Origin: an uncultured bacterium
Lineage (GTDB): Bacteria; Bacteroidota; Bacteroidia; Bacteroidales; Rikenellaceae
DNA length: 64,000 nt
Assembly: GCA_905214725.1 (NCBI GenBank)
Contig: CAJMNH010000003.1
Coordinates: forward strand, 1 to 64,000
Reading direction: 5' to 3'
A program made the translations under genes and the position numbers. How positions within the stretch are numbered: the first letter of the stretch is position 1; every line of letters begins with the position of its first letter. Below are positions 23,549-32,930 of the stretch, in pieces. The notes beneath the pieces were generated by a model that made no database searches, had not been told where the DNA came from, and saw only the letters and a list, made by a program, of their open reading frames with translations.

Positions 23549-24153
23549 GACGGACGATACTATACGCCGCCGCACTGCTGTTGAGCGGCTGTTTCAAGAG
23601 TGTGAGTTACGATACCGACGTGATTCTCAAAAGTTGGGTGCAGAAGGCGTCGGCCGATCCGCTGGAACCGGCCGTCGGAGTCGTCGCTTACGCTTTCGAG
23701 GCCGATACGGTGACGTGGACGGTCTCCTCCTACGAGAATGCCCTGAACGGGATCCTCACGCGCAAGGAAACCGACGAGACGGGCGTCTCGCCCGTTCGGG
23801 GCGAGCTTTACCGCGTCGATTCGGTCAACATGGATCTGTTGCTGATGCGGGTGAGGAGTACGCCCGTCGTACTCGTGGCCGTCGATACCGAGAACCGGCT
23901 CTACGGTTATCGCCAGCAGGAGTTGGGCGAGAACCTCCCTCAGCTCTATACGTCGGTCATCTTCCGGCCGTGGAAGCGGATGAAGAAATACGTCGACGGC
24001 ACGTGGCGAATGTTTAATGATTTCTATGTCGAGGAGCCCGACAATCCCGGCGGAACGGGTAGCGGAACCGGCGGCGAAGTTGGGGGCGAGACCGGCGGCG
24101 CTGAATCCGGCGAACCGGATTCGGGTGCCGACAATCAGACTTTACGGCGATGA
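23545..24153 (+). CDS. Putative lipoprotein of unknown function with Gly-rich tail
   Basis: A 202-residue protein with a lipoprotein signal ending LLLSGC (Cys16). The body (about residues 30-155) is predicted mixed alpha/beta and contains a repeated pattern of VDS/DTEN segments with no family I recognise. The C-terminal ~35 residues are low complexity, rich in Gly, Glu, Ser and Thr. Both ends overlap neighbours by four bases (ATGA with folK and with the next gene), so it is firmly part of the operon. Function unknown. Confidence 0.75.
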   Translation: MRRTILYAAALLLSGCFKSVSYDTDVILKSWVQKASADPLEPAVGVVAYAFEADTVTWTVSSYENALNGILTRKETDETGVSPVRGELYRVDSVNMDLLLMRVRSTPVVLVAVDTENRLYGYRQQELGENLPQLYTSVIFRPWKRMKKYVDGTWRMFNDFYVEEPDNPGGTGSGTGGEVGGETGGAESGEPDSGADNQTLRR

Positions 24154-26237
24154 AAACGATCGATAAACAACGGGGATTCATATCTTTGACGGGGCGTGCG
24201 GCGCTCGCCGTCTTCTTCTGTACGGCGTTTCTGTGGCGCTGCGCCACGATCATGACCCCGACGGGCGGCCCGAAGGATACGCTGCCTCCGGTCATCACGC
24301 TGATGACGCCCGACAATTTCACCACCGATTTCAAGGATCGCAAGATTTACATCGAGTTCGACGAATTCGTTCAGATCAAGGATCAGCAGAAGGAGTTCTT
24401 CACCTCGCCGCAGATGAAGAAAAAACCCACCATTACCATGCGGGGAAAAGGCATCGTCGTCCAGTTGCGCGACACGCTGAAGGAGAATACGACCTATGCG
24501 CTCAATTTCGGCAGTTCGATTCGCGACAACAACGAGGGAAACCCCCTCTATTCGATGCGGTACGTCTTCTCGACCGGCCCCGAGATCGATTCGATGGTGC
24601 TGTCGGGCTATACGGTCGATGCCTACAAGGCCGACAGCGTGGGCAGGACGTTCATCTATTTCTACATCGCCGATTCGGTTCCCGAACCCAAGGAGTACGA
24701 TTCGACGCTGTTCAACTGCAAGCCGCAGGTCATCGCCCGCGCCGAGACCAACGGCATCTTTCTGGCGCAAAATCTCAAACCGGTTCCCTACCGTGTTTAT
24801 GCCTATCAGGACGTCAACGATAATCAGATGTACGAGCCGTCGATCGACAAGGTCGGCTTTCTGGACAGCGTAATCAACCCCGCGCTGATGCCCGATTTCT
24901 CGGTCTGGTACGATTCGTTGCGCCATTACGTCACCGCCGATCCGCAGCTTTTCATGCGGATGTTTACCGACGTGGCCTTCAAGCGGCAGACGCTCCAGCA
25001 GTCGGAGCGTCCCGCGCAGCACAAGGCCATGCTCTATTTCGGTGCCGCCCGTCCCGAAGTCACCAAGCTGCGGTTCGACAGTATTCCCGCCGAGCGGGTC
25101 ATCTGGGATCCCCAGACCATCGGACGCGATACGGTGGCGTTGTGGTTCGACGTGCCCTCGGCTTCGCTTCCCGATACGCTCAAAGGCGAAATTACCTATT
25201 TCAAGCACGATACGATCAATAAACTGCAGGAGGTGACCGAGCCGCTGAAGTTGGCGTGGCGTTACATCGAGAGCAAATCCGAGCAAAAGGAGCGTGAAAA
25301 ACTCGAACGGGAACGCAAGCGCGCCGAAGCGTCCGGCGAGGAGTGGGAAGAGCCGAAGAAGCCCAACCCATTCAAAGTCACCCTTTCGACTTCGGGTGAC
25401 GTGAATCCGCTCGACAACCTCAAACTGGAGTTCGACTATCCGTTGCGCAAACTCGATTCGGCGGCCGTGCAGCTCACCTATACCACCGAGCAGTTGAAAG
25501 AGCCGCAGCCGGCCAAGGTGCGTTTCGAGCGCGATACGGCCAACCTGCGCATCTGGCGACTGAAATCCGACTGGCAGCTGGGCGGCAAGTACGAATTGCT
25601 CGTACCGCCGGGCGCTTTCGAGGATATTGCCAACCAGCAGAACGACTCTCTGCGCGGAAGCTATACGGTGGCCGATCCCGAGAAGTTTGCCGTTATCAAG
25701 CTCCACATCACGGGCAAGACGCCCGAGGCGAAGTACGTCGTGCAGCTGCTCAACGGATCGAATGCCCTGTTGCAGGAGCGGCGCGACGTTACGACGGGCG
25801 ACTTGCAGTTCGATTATGTGCCGGCCGGCGAAATCCGACTGCGCGTGATCGAGGACATCAACGGCAACGGCCGTTGGGATTCGGGCAATCTGATCGAACG
25901 GCGGCAGCCCGAGCGGGCCGAGGTGTACTCCAATGCCGACGGCGAGTCGACCTTCGCCACGAAGGTCAACTGGGAGGTGGAACTCGACATCGATATGAAC
26001 CGGCTCTTTGCTCCCGTAACGATGGAGTCGCTCATCGAGCAGCTCGAACAGCAGGAGATGCAGCGTCTGTCGAAATACCTCGACGATCAGCAAAAGAACC
26101 GCAAGAACCGCAAGGACGACCAGCAGGGCCAATCTTCGTCGGGGATGGGCTTCGGCGGCGCAATGGGCGGCATGGGCGGCATGGGTGGATCAGGCGGTCT
26201 GGGCGGCGCGATGGGAGGTCTGCGTAACTCGTTCTAA
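24150..26237 (+). CDS. Ig-like (Big_5) domain envelope protein
   Basis: A 695-residue exported protein conserved in Bacteroidetes. The N-terminal hydrophobic stretch ends in WRCATIMTPTGGPKDTLPP. Relatives usually have a lipobox before the same TPTGGPKD motif, but here Arg precedes Cys30, which is an atypical lipobox. An Ig-like Big_5 domain (about 48-145) follows, then beta-rich repeats, a charged linker (about 370-410, EREKLERERKRAEAS) and a C-terminal Gly/Met-rich tail (GGMGGMGG). It probably sits in the periplasm or on the outer membrane. Its role is not known to me. Confidence 0.8.
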   Translation: MKTIDKQRGFISLTGRAALAVFFCTAFLWRCATIMTPTGGPKDTLPPVITLMTPDNFTTDFKDRKIYIEFDEFVQIKDQQKEFFTSPQMKKKPTITMRGKGIVVQLRDTLKENTTYALNFGSSIRDNNEGNPLYSMRYVFSTGPEIDSMVLSGYTVDAYKADSVGRTFIYFYIADSVPEPKEYDSTLFNCKPQVIARAETNGIFLAQNLKPVPYRVYAYQDVNDNQMYEPSIDKVGFLDSVINPALMPDFSVWYDSLRHYVTADPQLFMRMFTDVAFKRQTLQQSERPAQHKAMLYFGAARPEVTKLRFDSIPAERVIWDPQTIGRDTVALWFDVPSASLPDTLKGEITYFKHDTINKLQEVTEPLKLAWRYIESKSEQKEREKLERERKRAEASGEEWEEPKKPNPFKVTLSTSGDVNPLDNLKLEFDYPLRKLDSAAVQLTYTTEQLKEPQPAKVRFERDTANLRIWRLKSDWQLGGKYELLVPPGAFEDIANQQNDSLRGSYTVADPEKFAVIKLHITGKTPEAKYVVQLLNGSNALLQERRDVTTGDLQFDYVPAGEIRLRVIEDINGNGRWDSGNLIERRQPERAEVYSNADGESTFATKVNWEVELDIDMNRLFAPVTMESLIEQLEQQEMQRLSKYLDDQQKNRKNRKDDQQGQSSSGMGFGGAMGGMGGMGGSGGLGGAMGGLRNSF

Positions 26238-26246
26238 ATGTGTATT

Positions 26247-27050
26247 ATGAAAGTGTCTAAGATTGTAACTCTTTGTGTGGCGCTTCTGCTGACGGCGGCT
26301 GCGGCTCAGGCGCAGCATACGGTCGGCGTCTTCGGCGGTTTCGGAACGGGTACGGCCCGATTCTATCCCGCGCAGGAGACGAAATCCGTCGGCGGACGCT
26401 ATTCCGGCGGCTTTTCGTGGCGTTACTACTCCGCTACCCGTTTCGTGGGGTGCGTCGGCGTCGATCTGGAACTCTTGCAGCGCGGTTACGCTTATGCGCC
26501 TTACGCTTCGATCACCGAGAACGAGGCCGACTATGTCTACTATACGCGTAAACTCAACTCCTTCGTGCTTCCGCTCGTATGGCAGCCTCATTTCTATCTG
26601 GCCCGCCACCACCTGCGTGTCTATCTGGAGGCGGCGCTGACCTTCTCCTATAATTTCGATTCGAGCTACGTCAACGATGTGGCGCGCGACAACGGCGCCA
26701 ATCCGTGGCACGGCAAATACGAATTCAAGACCACGCGCGACAATCGCTGGGGCTACGGTCTGGCGGGCGGCGCGGGCCTTGCGGTGCTGATCGGCCGTTT
26801 CGAAGTGAGCGCCGGCGCGCGCTACTATTTCGGTTATTCCGACATCCTGCGCAACCGCAACAAATACTACGATAACCGTATGGACGGCGCCGAGAATCCT
26901 TTCTGGTATACGCCCCTGCGTTCGCCGATGGACAATATGATGGTGCGTATCGGCCTGAGCTACCGGTTCGCACCCGAATTCAAATCCTGGAGTGTGAAAC
27001 GTCAGAAGCGGGAGAAGCAGAAGGAAGAATTCAAGTTCGGACTCGATTAA
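26247..27050 (+). CDS. Outer-membrane beta-barrel protein, PorT-like
   Basis: About 267 residues with a Sec signal peptide (cleavage near AAAQAQ), then alternating amphipathic strands rich in Tyr, Phe and Gly, as in small Bacteroidetes outer-membrane barrels (PorT/OMP_b-brl type). Strand-like segments include HTVGVFGGFGTG, GGFSWRYYSAT and MVRIGLSYRFAPEF. The tail is lysine-rich (KRQKREKQKEE). I use the ATG at 26247 (MKVSKIV); one at 26238 directly follows the previous stop. Partner and function are not visible. Confidence 0.7.
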   Translation: MKVSKIVTLCVALLLTAAAAQAQHTVGVFGGFGTGTARFYPAQETKSVGGRYSGGFSWRYYSATRFVGCVGVDLELLQRGYAYAPYASITENEADYVYYTRKLNSFVLPLVWQPHFYLARHHLRVYLEAALTFSYNFDSSYVNDVARDNGANPWHGKYEFKTTRDNRWGYGLAGGAGLAVLIGRFEVSAGARYYFGYSDILRNRNKYYDNRMDGAENPFWYTPLRSPMDNMMVRIGLSYRFAPEFKSWSVKRQKREKQKEEFKFGLD

Positions 27051-27061
27051 AAACAAATGAT

Positions 27062-27415
27062 ATGACAGAGAATCAATCGATGCGGCAGCAGAAGATTGCC
27101 CGACAGATACAGCGCGACATGGCCGACATCTTTTCGAAAGAGGCCGCCGCGTTCCTGCAAGGAGTGATGGTGACGGTTACGGCCGTGCGCGTTTCGCCCG
27201 ATTTCAGCTATGCGAAGATCTATGTCAGTGTCTTTCCCTTCGACCGCAGCGCTGCGGTCATGGCGACGCTCGAAAAACAGAACTGGCTGCTGCGGCGCAG
27301 CCTCGGCCAGCGGATTCGCAACCAGCTGAAGGTCGTCCCCGAGATTCAGTTCTTCCTCGACGACTCGTTGGAGTACATCGACAACATCGACCATCTGCTC
27401 CAGCAGGAGGAGTAG
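27062..27415 (+). CDS. rbfA: Ribosome-binding factor A (RbfA)
   Basis: RbfA binds the 30S subunit during late maturation of the 16S rRNA 5' end. The 117-residue protein has the KH-like fold region with RQQKIARQIQRDMADIF at the start, VTAVRVSPDFSYAKIYVSVF in the middle and VPEIQFFLDDSLEYIDNI near the end, as expected. It lies 12 nt before the ABC permease gene in the same operon. Confidence 0.95.
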   Translation: MTENQSMRQQKIARQIQRDMADIFSKEAAAFLQGVMVTVTAVRVSPDFSYAKIYVSVFPFDRSAAVMATLEKQNWLLRRSLGQRIRNQLKVVPEIQFFLDDSLEYIDNIDHLLQQEE

Positions 27416-27427
27416 CGCGCCCGCAGG

Positions 27428-28657
27428 ATGCTTGCCGGATGGTTCGCACGACGTTACTTCTTCTCGAAGAAGTCCCACTCGGTGATCAACCTGATCGCCG
27501 GCGTGAGCGTCGTGTCGGTCGCGGTTCCCGTGGCGGCGATGATCGTTCTGCTGTCGGTCTTCAACGGATTCGAACAGCTGGTTCGGTCGATGAATTCGCA
27601 TTTCGACGCCGATCTTACGATTACCCTGCGCGAAGGGCGGACTTTCGGGATCGGATCGCTCGATACCGCCGCACTGCGGCGAATCCCCGGCGTCGGGGCG
27701 GTGTCGCTGGCGCTCGAAGAGAGTGCGCTGGCCGAGTACCGAGGCCGGCAGGCGATGGTTTCGGTACGAGGCGTGGACGACGATTACGATCGGGCGGTTC
27801 CGGTCGCCGAGTGTATCACGGCGGGCAAGTACGACGTCCGGTTGGGCGATCTCGACCGCCTCGTGGTCGGTCGCGGCGTGGCTTACGAGCTGGGGCTTCG
27901 ATCGTTAGGCGAGGCCGACGGCGTGCTTTACGCTTTGCGCCGCGCGGGATTTTCGTCGCTGTTGCCCGTCGAGGGTTATACGCGGCGGCGGGCGGAGGTG
28001 ACGGGCGTTTTCGCGGCCGACGCCCAGACCGACGGCCGCTATGTATTCACCTCGTTGAGATTGGCGCAGGAGCTTTTCGCCTATCCCGATCGGGCGTCGA
28101 TGGCCGTTGTCCGCGTGGCCGCCGGCGCGCGTTCGTCCGAAGTGAAACGCAGGGTTTCGCAGACCGTGGGCGAGGCGTTCGAAGTGCGAACGCGCGACGA
28201 GCTGAACGCTTCGTTCTATACCATCATGCAGTACGAGAAGTGGGGCATTTTTCTCATCTCGCTGCTGGTGCTCGTCATCGCTTCGTTCTCGATCGTGGGT
28301 ACGGTGGTGATGCTTGTTCTCGACAAACGGTCGGGATTTGTGACGCTCTATGCCATGGGCGCCGATACGCGGTTCATCCGCCGGATTTTCCTTTGTGAAG
28401 GGGGGCTGATCGGCGTGCTGGGGGCTGTGGCCGGAGTCGTGCTGGGCGTGGGATTGTGTCTCGTGCAGCAATATTTCGGCGTGATCGAAATTCCTGCCGA
28501 CAGTTTTCTGGTCAAGAGCTACCCCGTGCTGTTGCGGACGGGTGATGTGGCGGCGGTCGTGGCGGCTTTCGCCGTCGTGGTCGGGCTTATAACGGCGGTG
28601 ACGGTCCGGCGTGCGATCCGTTCGGACGACGTGGCGGTTCGCCGTGAAATGGAATGA
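27428..28657 (+). CDS. ABC transporter permease, LolC/E-FtsX family
   Basis: A 409-residue inner-membrane permease with an N-terminal membrane segment (about 20-45), a long periplasmic MacB-PCD-type domain (about 46-265) and three C-terminal membrane segments, the FtsX-superfamily layout. The start LAGWFARRYFFSKKSHSVINLI is typical of LolC/LolE-like permeases, which extract lipoproteins from the inner membrane. No ATPase gene is adjacent, so the cognate LolD-like protein would be encoded elsewhere. A role in lipoprotein release is inferred. Confidence 0.85.
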   Translation: MLAGWFARRYFFSKKSHSVINLIAGVSVVSVAVPVAAMIVLLSVFNGFEQLVRSMNSHFDADLTITLREGRTFGIGSLDTAALRRIPGVGAVSLALEESALAEYRGRQAMVSVRGVDDDYDRAVPVAECITAGKYDVRLGDLDRLVVGRGVAYELGLRSLGEADGVLYALRRAGFSSLLPVEGYTRRRAEVTGVFAADAQTDGRYVFTSLRLAQELFAYPDRASMAVVRVAAGARSSEVKRRVSQTVGEAFEVRTRDELNASFYTIMQYEKWGIFLISLLVLVIASFSIVGTVVMLVLDKRSGFVTLYAMGADTRFIRRIFLCEGGLIGVLGAVAGVVLGVGLCLVQQYFGVIEIPADSFLVKSYPVLLRTGDVAAVVAAFAVVVGLITAVTVRRAIRSDDVAVRREME

Positions 28658-28664
28658 AACGATA

Positions 28665-29543
28665 ATGCATATGAAACGGCTTATATATATATTGGTATCG
28701 ATCGCGGTCGTCGCCTGTTCGGGATATAAGATTATCCCCGACGACAAACTGGCGCTCATTTTCCACGACGCATTTCTGTCGAATGCCTATATGCAGCAGC
28801 AGGGGCTCCGGCTCGACTCGGTGAATCTCTATGAACCGATCTTCGCCAAGTACGGCTATACGACCGCCGACGTACAGTACACGATCGGCAACTTTTCCAA
28901 ACGTAAGAGCGCCCGTCTGAGCGACGTGGTCGAGCAGGCGATCAAACTGCTCGAAACCGAAGCGGGCCGTCTCGACCGCGAAGTGGCCATTCTGGACACG
29001 ATAGACAACATCGCGCGCCGCACTTTTCGGCGCACGCTGCATTCCGACTCGCTCATTCGGGTTACGCGGCTCAGCGATACGACGCGCCTGCATTTTACCT
29101 TCGACGGCATCCGTCCCGGGGACTATCTCATCACTTTCGACTACCTGATCGATTCGCTCGACGAGAATACGCAGCTGCGCAGTTCGGTTTGGTTCGAACA
29201 GGCCGACGGCCACCGGATCAATGTGTCGCCTACTTATTTGAGCCGCCGCCGTGTTTCGGAGTACCGTCGCGAGATGAAGGCCGATACCGCGGCGCGCCGT
29301 CTGGTGCTCAATCTCTACGAGATTCGCAATGCAAAAATCAAGCGGCCGCATATCACGATCCGCAATCTGAAGGTAGTCCATACTCCCTTTGCGGCCGAAG
29401 CGATCGACAGTCTCTTTCTGCGCCAGTTGAACCTCAAGATCTTTGCCGATGAATTCTGCAATCCCGTCTCTGCGGCGGATCGCGTCGCACTACCTGCTGA
29501 CTCCCTCGGGACTCCGGCCCCGGCCGTTGCTGACGCTCGCTGA
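28665..29543 (+). CDS. DUF4296 lipoprotein
   Basis: About 292 residues. The lipoprotein signal MKRLIYILVSIAVVACSGYK places the lipid Cys near residue 18. The following region (IIPDDKLALIFHDAFLSNAY onward) matches the Bacteroidetes DUF4296 domain as I know it. The remainder is Arg/Asp-rich. I chose the ATG at 28665; an in-frame ATG at 28671 is equally possible. The last 95 nt overlap the amidohydrolase gene in another frame, and the C-terminal ~25 residues there look like low-complexity extension. Function unknown. Confidence 0.75.
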   Translation: MHMKRLIYILVSIAVVACSGYKIIPDDKLALIFHDAFLSNAYMQQQGLRLDSVNLYEPIFAKYGYTTADVQYTIGNFSKRKSARLSDVVEQAIKLLETEAGRLDREVAILDTIDNIARRTFRRTLHSDSLIRVTRLSDTTRLHFTFDGIRPGDYLITFDYLIDSLDENTQLRSSVWFEQADGHRINVSPTYLSRRRVSEYRREMKADTAARRLVLNLYEIRNAKIKRPHITIRNLKVVHTPFAAEAIDSLFLRQLNLKIFADEFCNPVSAADRVALPADSLGTPAPAVADAR

Positions 29544-30600
29544 CGACGGAACCGTTGTCGACGTCGCTGCGTGGCGGGACCTCGATCGGGAGGCGGGCGT
29601 CGAGTTTTACGCCGGCATTCTGTTGCCGGGGATGGTCAACGCCCATTGTCATCTGGAGTTGTCCTACCTGCGCGGCGCGATTCCTTCGGGCGGCGGGTTC
29701 GCCGCTTTCGCCCGCGGAATGGGAGCGCGGCGCACTCTTTTCGGGGCAGAGGAGCGCCTTCGGGCGGTTGCGGCGGCCGACGCCCGCATGTGGCACGACG
29801 GCGTGGCGGCCGTGGGCGATGTCGCCAACGGCGAGAGCGCTTTTGCCGTGAAGGAGCGCAGTGCGATCCGTTACCGCACTTTCGCCGAAGTCTTCGGTTT
29901 GCAAGCCGATTCGACGGCGGCCGTCGAAGGGTTGCTGCGCCATGCCGCGACCTCGCTCACGCCCCACTCGACCTATTCCGTGCCCGACGCTCTTTTCCGT
30001 AAGGTATGCGGCGAAGGCGATGCTCCGCTCTCGATCCATTTCATGGAGTCGCCGGCCGAAGCGGCGTTGTATCGCGGCGAAGGGGAGCTGGCCGCATGGT
30101 ATGCCGCACGGGGATGGAAGTGCGATTTTCTGCAATACGGTTCGCCGGCCGAACGAATCGTGGCGAGCGTACCGCCGACGCGCAGCGTGCTGCTTGTCCA
30201 CAACTGCTGCGTGACGCAGCGGGAGATCGACAGGGTGATGGCCCATTTTACGGCGCCGGTGTGGTGGTGCCTCTGTCCCGGGTCGAATCGGTACATTTCA
30301 AATCTCCGTCCGCCCGTTGAGTTGTTGCGGGATAACGGGCTGAATATTTGTGTGGGAACCGATTCCTTGGCGTCGAACGATGCGTTGTCGCTGCTCGATG
30401 AGTTGCGTTTGCTGGGAGAGGATATTCCTCTGGCCGAACGCCTGCGGTGGGTGACCTCGGGCGGTGCGGCGGCATTGGGTCTGGACGGTGAATTGGGTGC
30501 GGTCGAGCCGGGGCGCCGCCCGGGAGTGGTGTTGCTCAGCGGCGTCGATTTTTCCACGATGCGGCTTCGTCCCGACGCTCGAACGACGAGATTGGTCTGA
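29449..30600 (+). CDS. Amidohydrolase family protein
   Basis: A 383-residue metal-dependent deaminase or hydrolase of the amidohydrolase superfamily (SsnA/chlorohydrolase/aminodeoxyfutalosine-deaminase-like). Metal ligands are visible in VNAHCHLELS (HxH, about residues 62-71), SIHFMESP, VHNCC and the aspartate in GTDSLASND. The substrate cannot be read from sequence. A role in the futalosine route to menaquinone is one possibility, but no mqn genes are nearby. The ATG at 29449 gives a 95-nt overlap with the DUF4296 gene. Codon 29443 is TTG and less likely. Last gene of the operon. Confidence 0.85.
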   Translation: MNSAIPSLRRIASHYLLTPSGLRPRPLLTLADDGTVVDVAAWRDLDREAGVEFYAGILLPGMVNAHCHLELSYLRGAIPSGGGFAAFARGMGARRTLFGAEERLRAVAAADARMWHDGVAAVGDVANGESAFAVKERSAIRYRTFAEVFGLQADSTAAVEGLLRHAATSLTPHSTYSVPDALFRKVCGEGDAPLSIHFMESPAEAALYRGEGELAAWYAARGWKCDFLQYGSPAERIVASVPPTRSVLLVHNCCVTQREIDRVMAHFTAPVWWCLCPGSNRYISNLRPPVELLRDNGLNICVGTDSLASNDALSLLDELRLLGEDIPLAERLRWVTSGGAAALGLDGELGAVEPGRRPGVVLLSGVDFSTMRLRPDARTTRLV

Positions 30601-30786
30601 GAAAGTCGAAGATATTGCGATTTTTTATGAATCGCCGTTTTGAAACGACAATCTGAAAGGCCGAACCGCTGATTTTTTCCTCGAAAAACGTCTATATCTC
30701 CTTTATTTCTTATAATCCGTTGCATTGAAATGCTTCGAAAAAAGAATCTTATGCCCTGAAAAAAAGAGATTCTGTGAAAAAATGAT

Positions 30787-30794
30787 TATATTTG
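30787..30794 (+). promoter_or_regulatory. -7 box upstream of the 651-residue lipoprotein gene
   Basis: TATATTTG is a perfect TAnnTTTG. It lies 55 nt before the ATG. A 7-bp inverted repeat (AGAATCT at 30744-30750, AGATTCT at 30768-30774) sits just upstream and could be an operator. Confidence 0.6.
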
Positions 30795-30848
30795 CCGGAC
30801 TGGACACCTTATGTAAGGAATGAATTTGTAATATTTATAGTGTAGTTT

Positions 30849-32804
30849 ATGAAGAAATTTGGACTTTTCATCTCAATTGCTTTGTTGTTCGCTTTCGTTG
30901 GTTGCGACAACGACGATGTGGAAGATCCGGGCGTTCCGACGGTCGCCAAACCCGTCATCGCCATCAGCGAGAATACTCCGACGTCGTTCGGCGTTGAGTG
31001 GGACGCTGTCGATCAGGCCGCTGAATATCAGTATGCAGTAACTCAAAGCGATGCCGAGGGTAATTCTTCGGAATTCTGCCCCGAGGCCATTACGGCGGGG
31101 ACATCGGTGAGGTTCGACAACGCTGCTGCCGGAATGAAATATACGGTCAAAGTGAAGGCGCTCGCCGAAGCGGATTCGCAGTTGGCCGATTCGGAGTATG
31201 CCGCGATCTTCGTCGAGACTCCCGCCGAAGGAATTTCGTCGCTGGAGTTCACCTTTACGATCAAGTCTGCGGGCTACGATTCGGCTACGGTGACGGTGAA
31301 ACCTTCGATCGCCGACGAGAAATATTATTTCGCAGTGGTGAAGAGCGCGTCGCTGGTGGATAAGAACAGCAACGCCATCATCGAGATGCTTAAAAAGGAT
31401 ATCGATCCGGCCTCATTGGTCAAGGGCGAGCAGACGATCGAAAAGAAATGGCTCGATCCCGAAACCGGTTATGTGGCCGTAGCGTTCGGTTACGATGCGG
31501 ATAAGGGCGCTTCTACTTCGCTGCTCGGCCGTTCGGAGAAGTTCACTACGGGAGTCGATCCTCGCATGTCGATCGATCTTTCGATTCTGAGCGCAGGCAA
31601 CGAGTCGATCTCGGCCAAGTGCTCTCCTTCGGATTCGCGTACGCTTTACTATGTAACGGCGGTTTCCGCGGCTTCGGTCGGGAATAAGGCCGATCGCGAT
31701 ATACAAACCGACTTGTTGAAAGCCATCAACGCCGATATCGCCAAAAGCGGCTGGGATGCCGTCGCCGCCGCTCAATTCCGTACCGGAACGAGCAGTTTCA
31801 GCGCAACGGGGCTGACCATCGGCACCGAGTACTACGTCGTGGCGTTCGGTGTAACGAAGGCCGCTTCCGGTACGGCCGAGGAGGTTACGCGCCTGTTCAA
31901 GACCAAAGCGAAGACCTCCGCTCCTGAGGCGCTCGTGGGCTTCTCGCTTAAAATTATCGACGGCAGTCAGCTTGTCGAGCCGCAGGTAGGCAAAGCCGCC
32001 GTAGGTTTCCAGTTCAGTCCGAATGCGGCGACGAAGTCGTATGCTTATGGTGTCTTCAAAGAGAGTATTCTTGAAGGGGACTACGCGGATAGCGACTTGA
32101 TCGCGATGATGACGGGCGATCCCGCTACGATGATCGATCCCGCTACCGATGCCGACGATAATTTCCGCGGCTACTATGTCTTCGAGTGGGGAGAACGGGC
32201 CGTTGTCATGACGGTGGGTCTCAATGCCATCGGACAGCCCGGTAAACTTCAGAAAGAACTGATCGAGATCACCAAAGACGGCGGCGGCCCCTCGACGCCC
32301 GTCGAGCGTTGCGACGCTTCGGTGGGGATGAAATCGCGGATTTACAAGACCAGTAAGGGGGAACCTGCATCGGATACCTCTTTCACGCCGAGTTCGGATT
32401 GCGCGAAATTCCGTTTTATGGTTGCTCTGTCTGCTGGATTTTCGGATTCCGTAAGTGAAAATGAACTCATCAGTATTTTCAATGACGAAAGCTATAATGC
32501 TTACAAGGATCCGAACAACGGAATTTGGTATGATAGCAGTATTCTGGGCAATAAGTTAGAGATCAATGGGGTCACCTATTTTGATAGAGTCTTGGGAGGG
32601 GCGACAGAAAACATCTCTTTGGCTTATAATGCAGAGGGTGTTGCCGGTAAGATCATGGTTGAAACGCTTACTTGGCCCGGATCGATCGACGACCTGCCCT
32701 CCGCGTCGAATGTTCCGACCAGTTCGATGATTTACGTGTACCGTCAGGTCTCTGCGATACAGTTATTGAATCGGACACACGCCAAACGATACGATCTCAA
32801 ATAA
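30849..32804 (+). CDS. Surface lipoprotein with fibronectin III-like N-terminus
   Basis: A 651-residue lipoprotein. The signal ends FAFVGC (Cys19), followed by DNDDVEDPG. An acidic stretch right after the lipidated Cys is the lipoprotein export signal that directs Bacteroidetes lipoproteins to the cell surface. A fibronectin III-like domain spans about 30-125 (PVIAISENTPTSFGVEWDAV). Two further related repeats follow, beginning LEFTFTIKSAGYDSATVTVK and IDLSILSAGNESISAKCSPS. The C-terminal ~150 residues differ in composition. No enzymatic motif is seen; adhesion or ligand binding is inferred. It has its own promoter and terminator. Confidence 0.75.
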   Translation: MKKFGLFISIALLFAFVGCDNDDVEDPGVPTVAKPVIAISENTPTSFGVEWDAVDQAAEYQYAVTQSDAEGNSSEFCPEAITAGTSVRFDNAAAGMKYTVKVKALAEADSQLADSEYAAIFVETPAEGISSLEFTFTIKSAGYDSATVTVKPSIADEKYYFAVVKSASLVDKNSNAIIEMLKKDIDPASLVKGEQTIEKKWLDPETGYVAVAFGYDADKGASTSLLGRSEKFTTGVDPRMSIDLSILSAGNESISAKCSPSDSRTLYYVTAVSAASVGNKADRDIQTDLLKAINADIAKSGWDAVAAAQFRTGTSSFSATGLTIGTEYYVVAFGVTKAASGTAEEVTRLFKTKAKTSAPEALVGFSLKIIDGSQLVEPQVGKAAVGFQFSPNAATKSYAYGVFKESILEGDYADSDLIAMMTGDPATMIDPATDADDNFRGYYVFEWGERAVVMTVGLNAIGQPGKLQKELIEITKDGGGPSTPVERCDASVGMKSRIYKTSKGEPASDTSFTPSSDCAKFRFMVALSAGFSDSVSENELISIFNDESYNAYKDPNNGIWYDSSILGNKLEINGVTYFDRVLGGATENISLAYNAEGVAGKIMVETLTWPGSIDDLPSASNVPTSSMIYVYRQVSAIQLLNRTHAKRYDLK

Positions 32805-32894
32805 GTAAGTCTATATTCGTCAAGGCGGGCGTGAAGCCGGATTCGTGCGGATGCGCCGCCAAACGAGGAGACGAATAGCCAAATACCAACAGCG

Positions 32895-32930
32895 GGAAGA
32901 CGTCCGGATTTTCCGGGCGTCTTCCTGTTT
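32895..32930 (+). terminator. Rho-independent terminator of the 651-residue lipoprotein gene
   Basis: A 14-bp stem with one G-U pair (GGAAGACGTCCGGA with TCCGGGCGTCTTCC), a TTT loop and then TGTTTG. It starts about 90 nt after the stop. Confidence 0.75.

Noticed and set aside
24135..26132. 665-residue minus-strand frame antisense to the Big_5 protein
   Set aside because: Shadow of a GC-biased gene; the plus-strand frame has ATGA overlaps with neighbours and an export signal.
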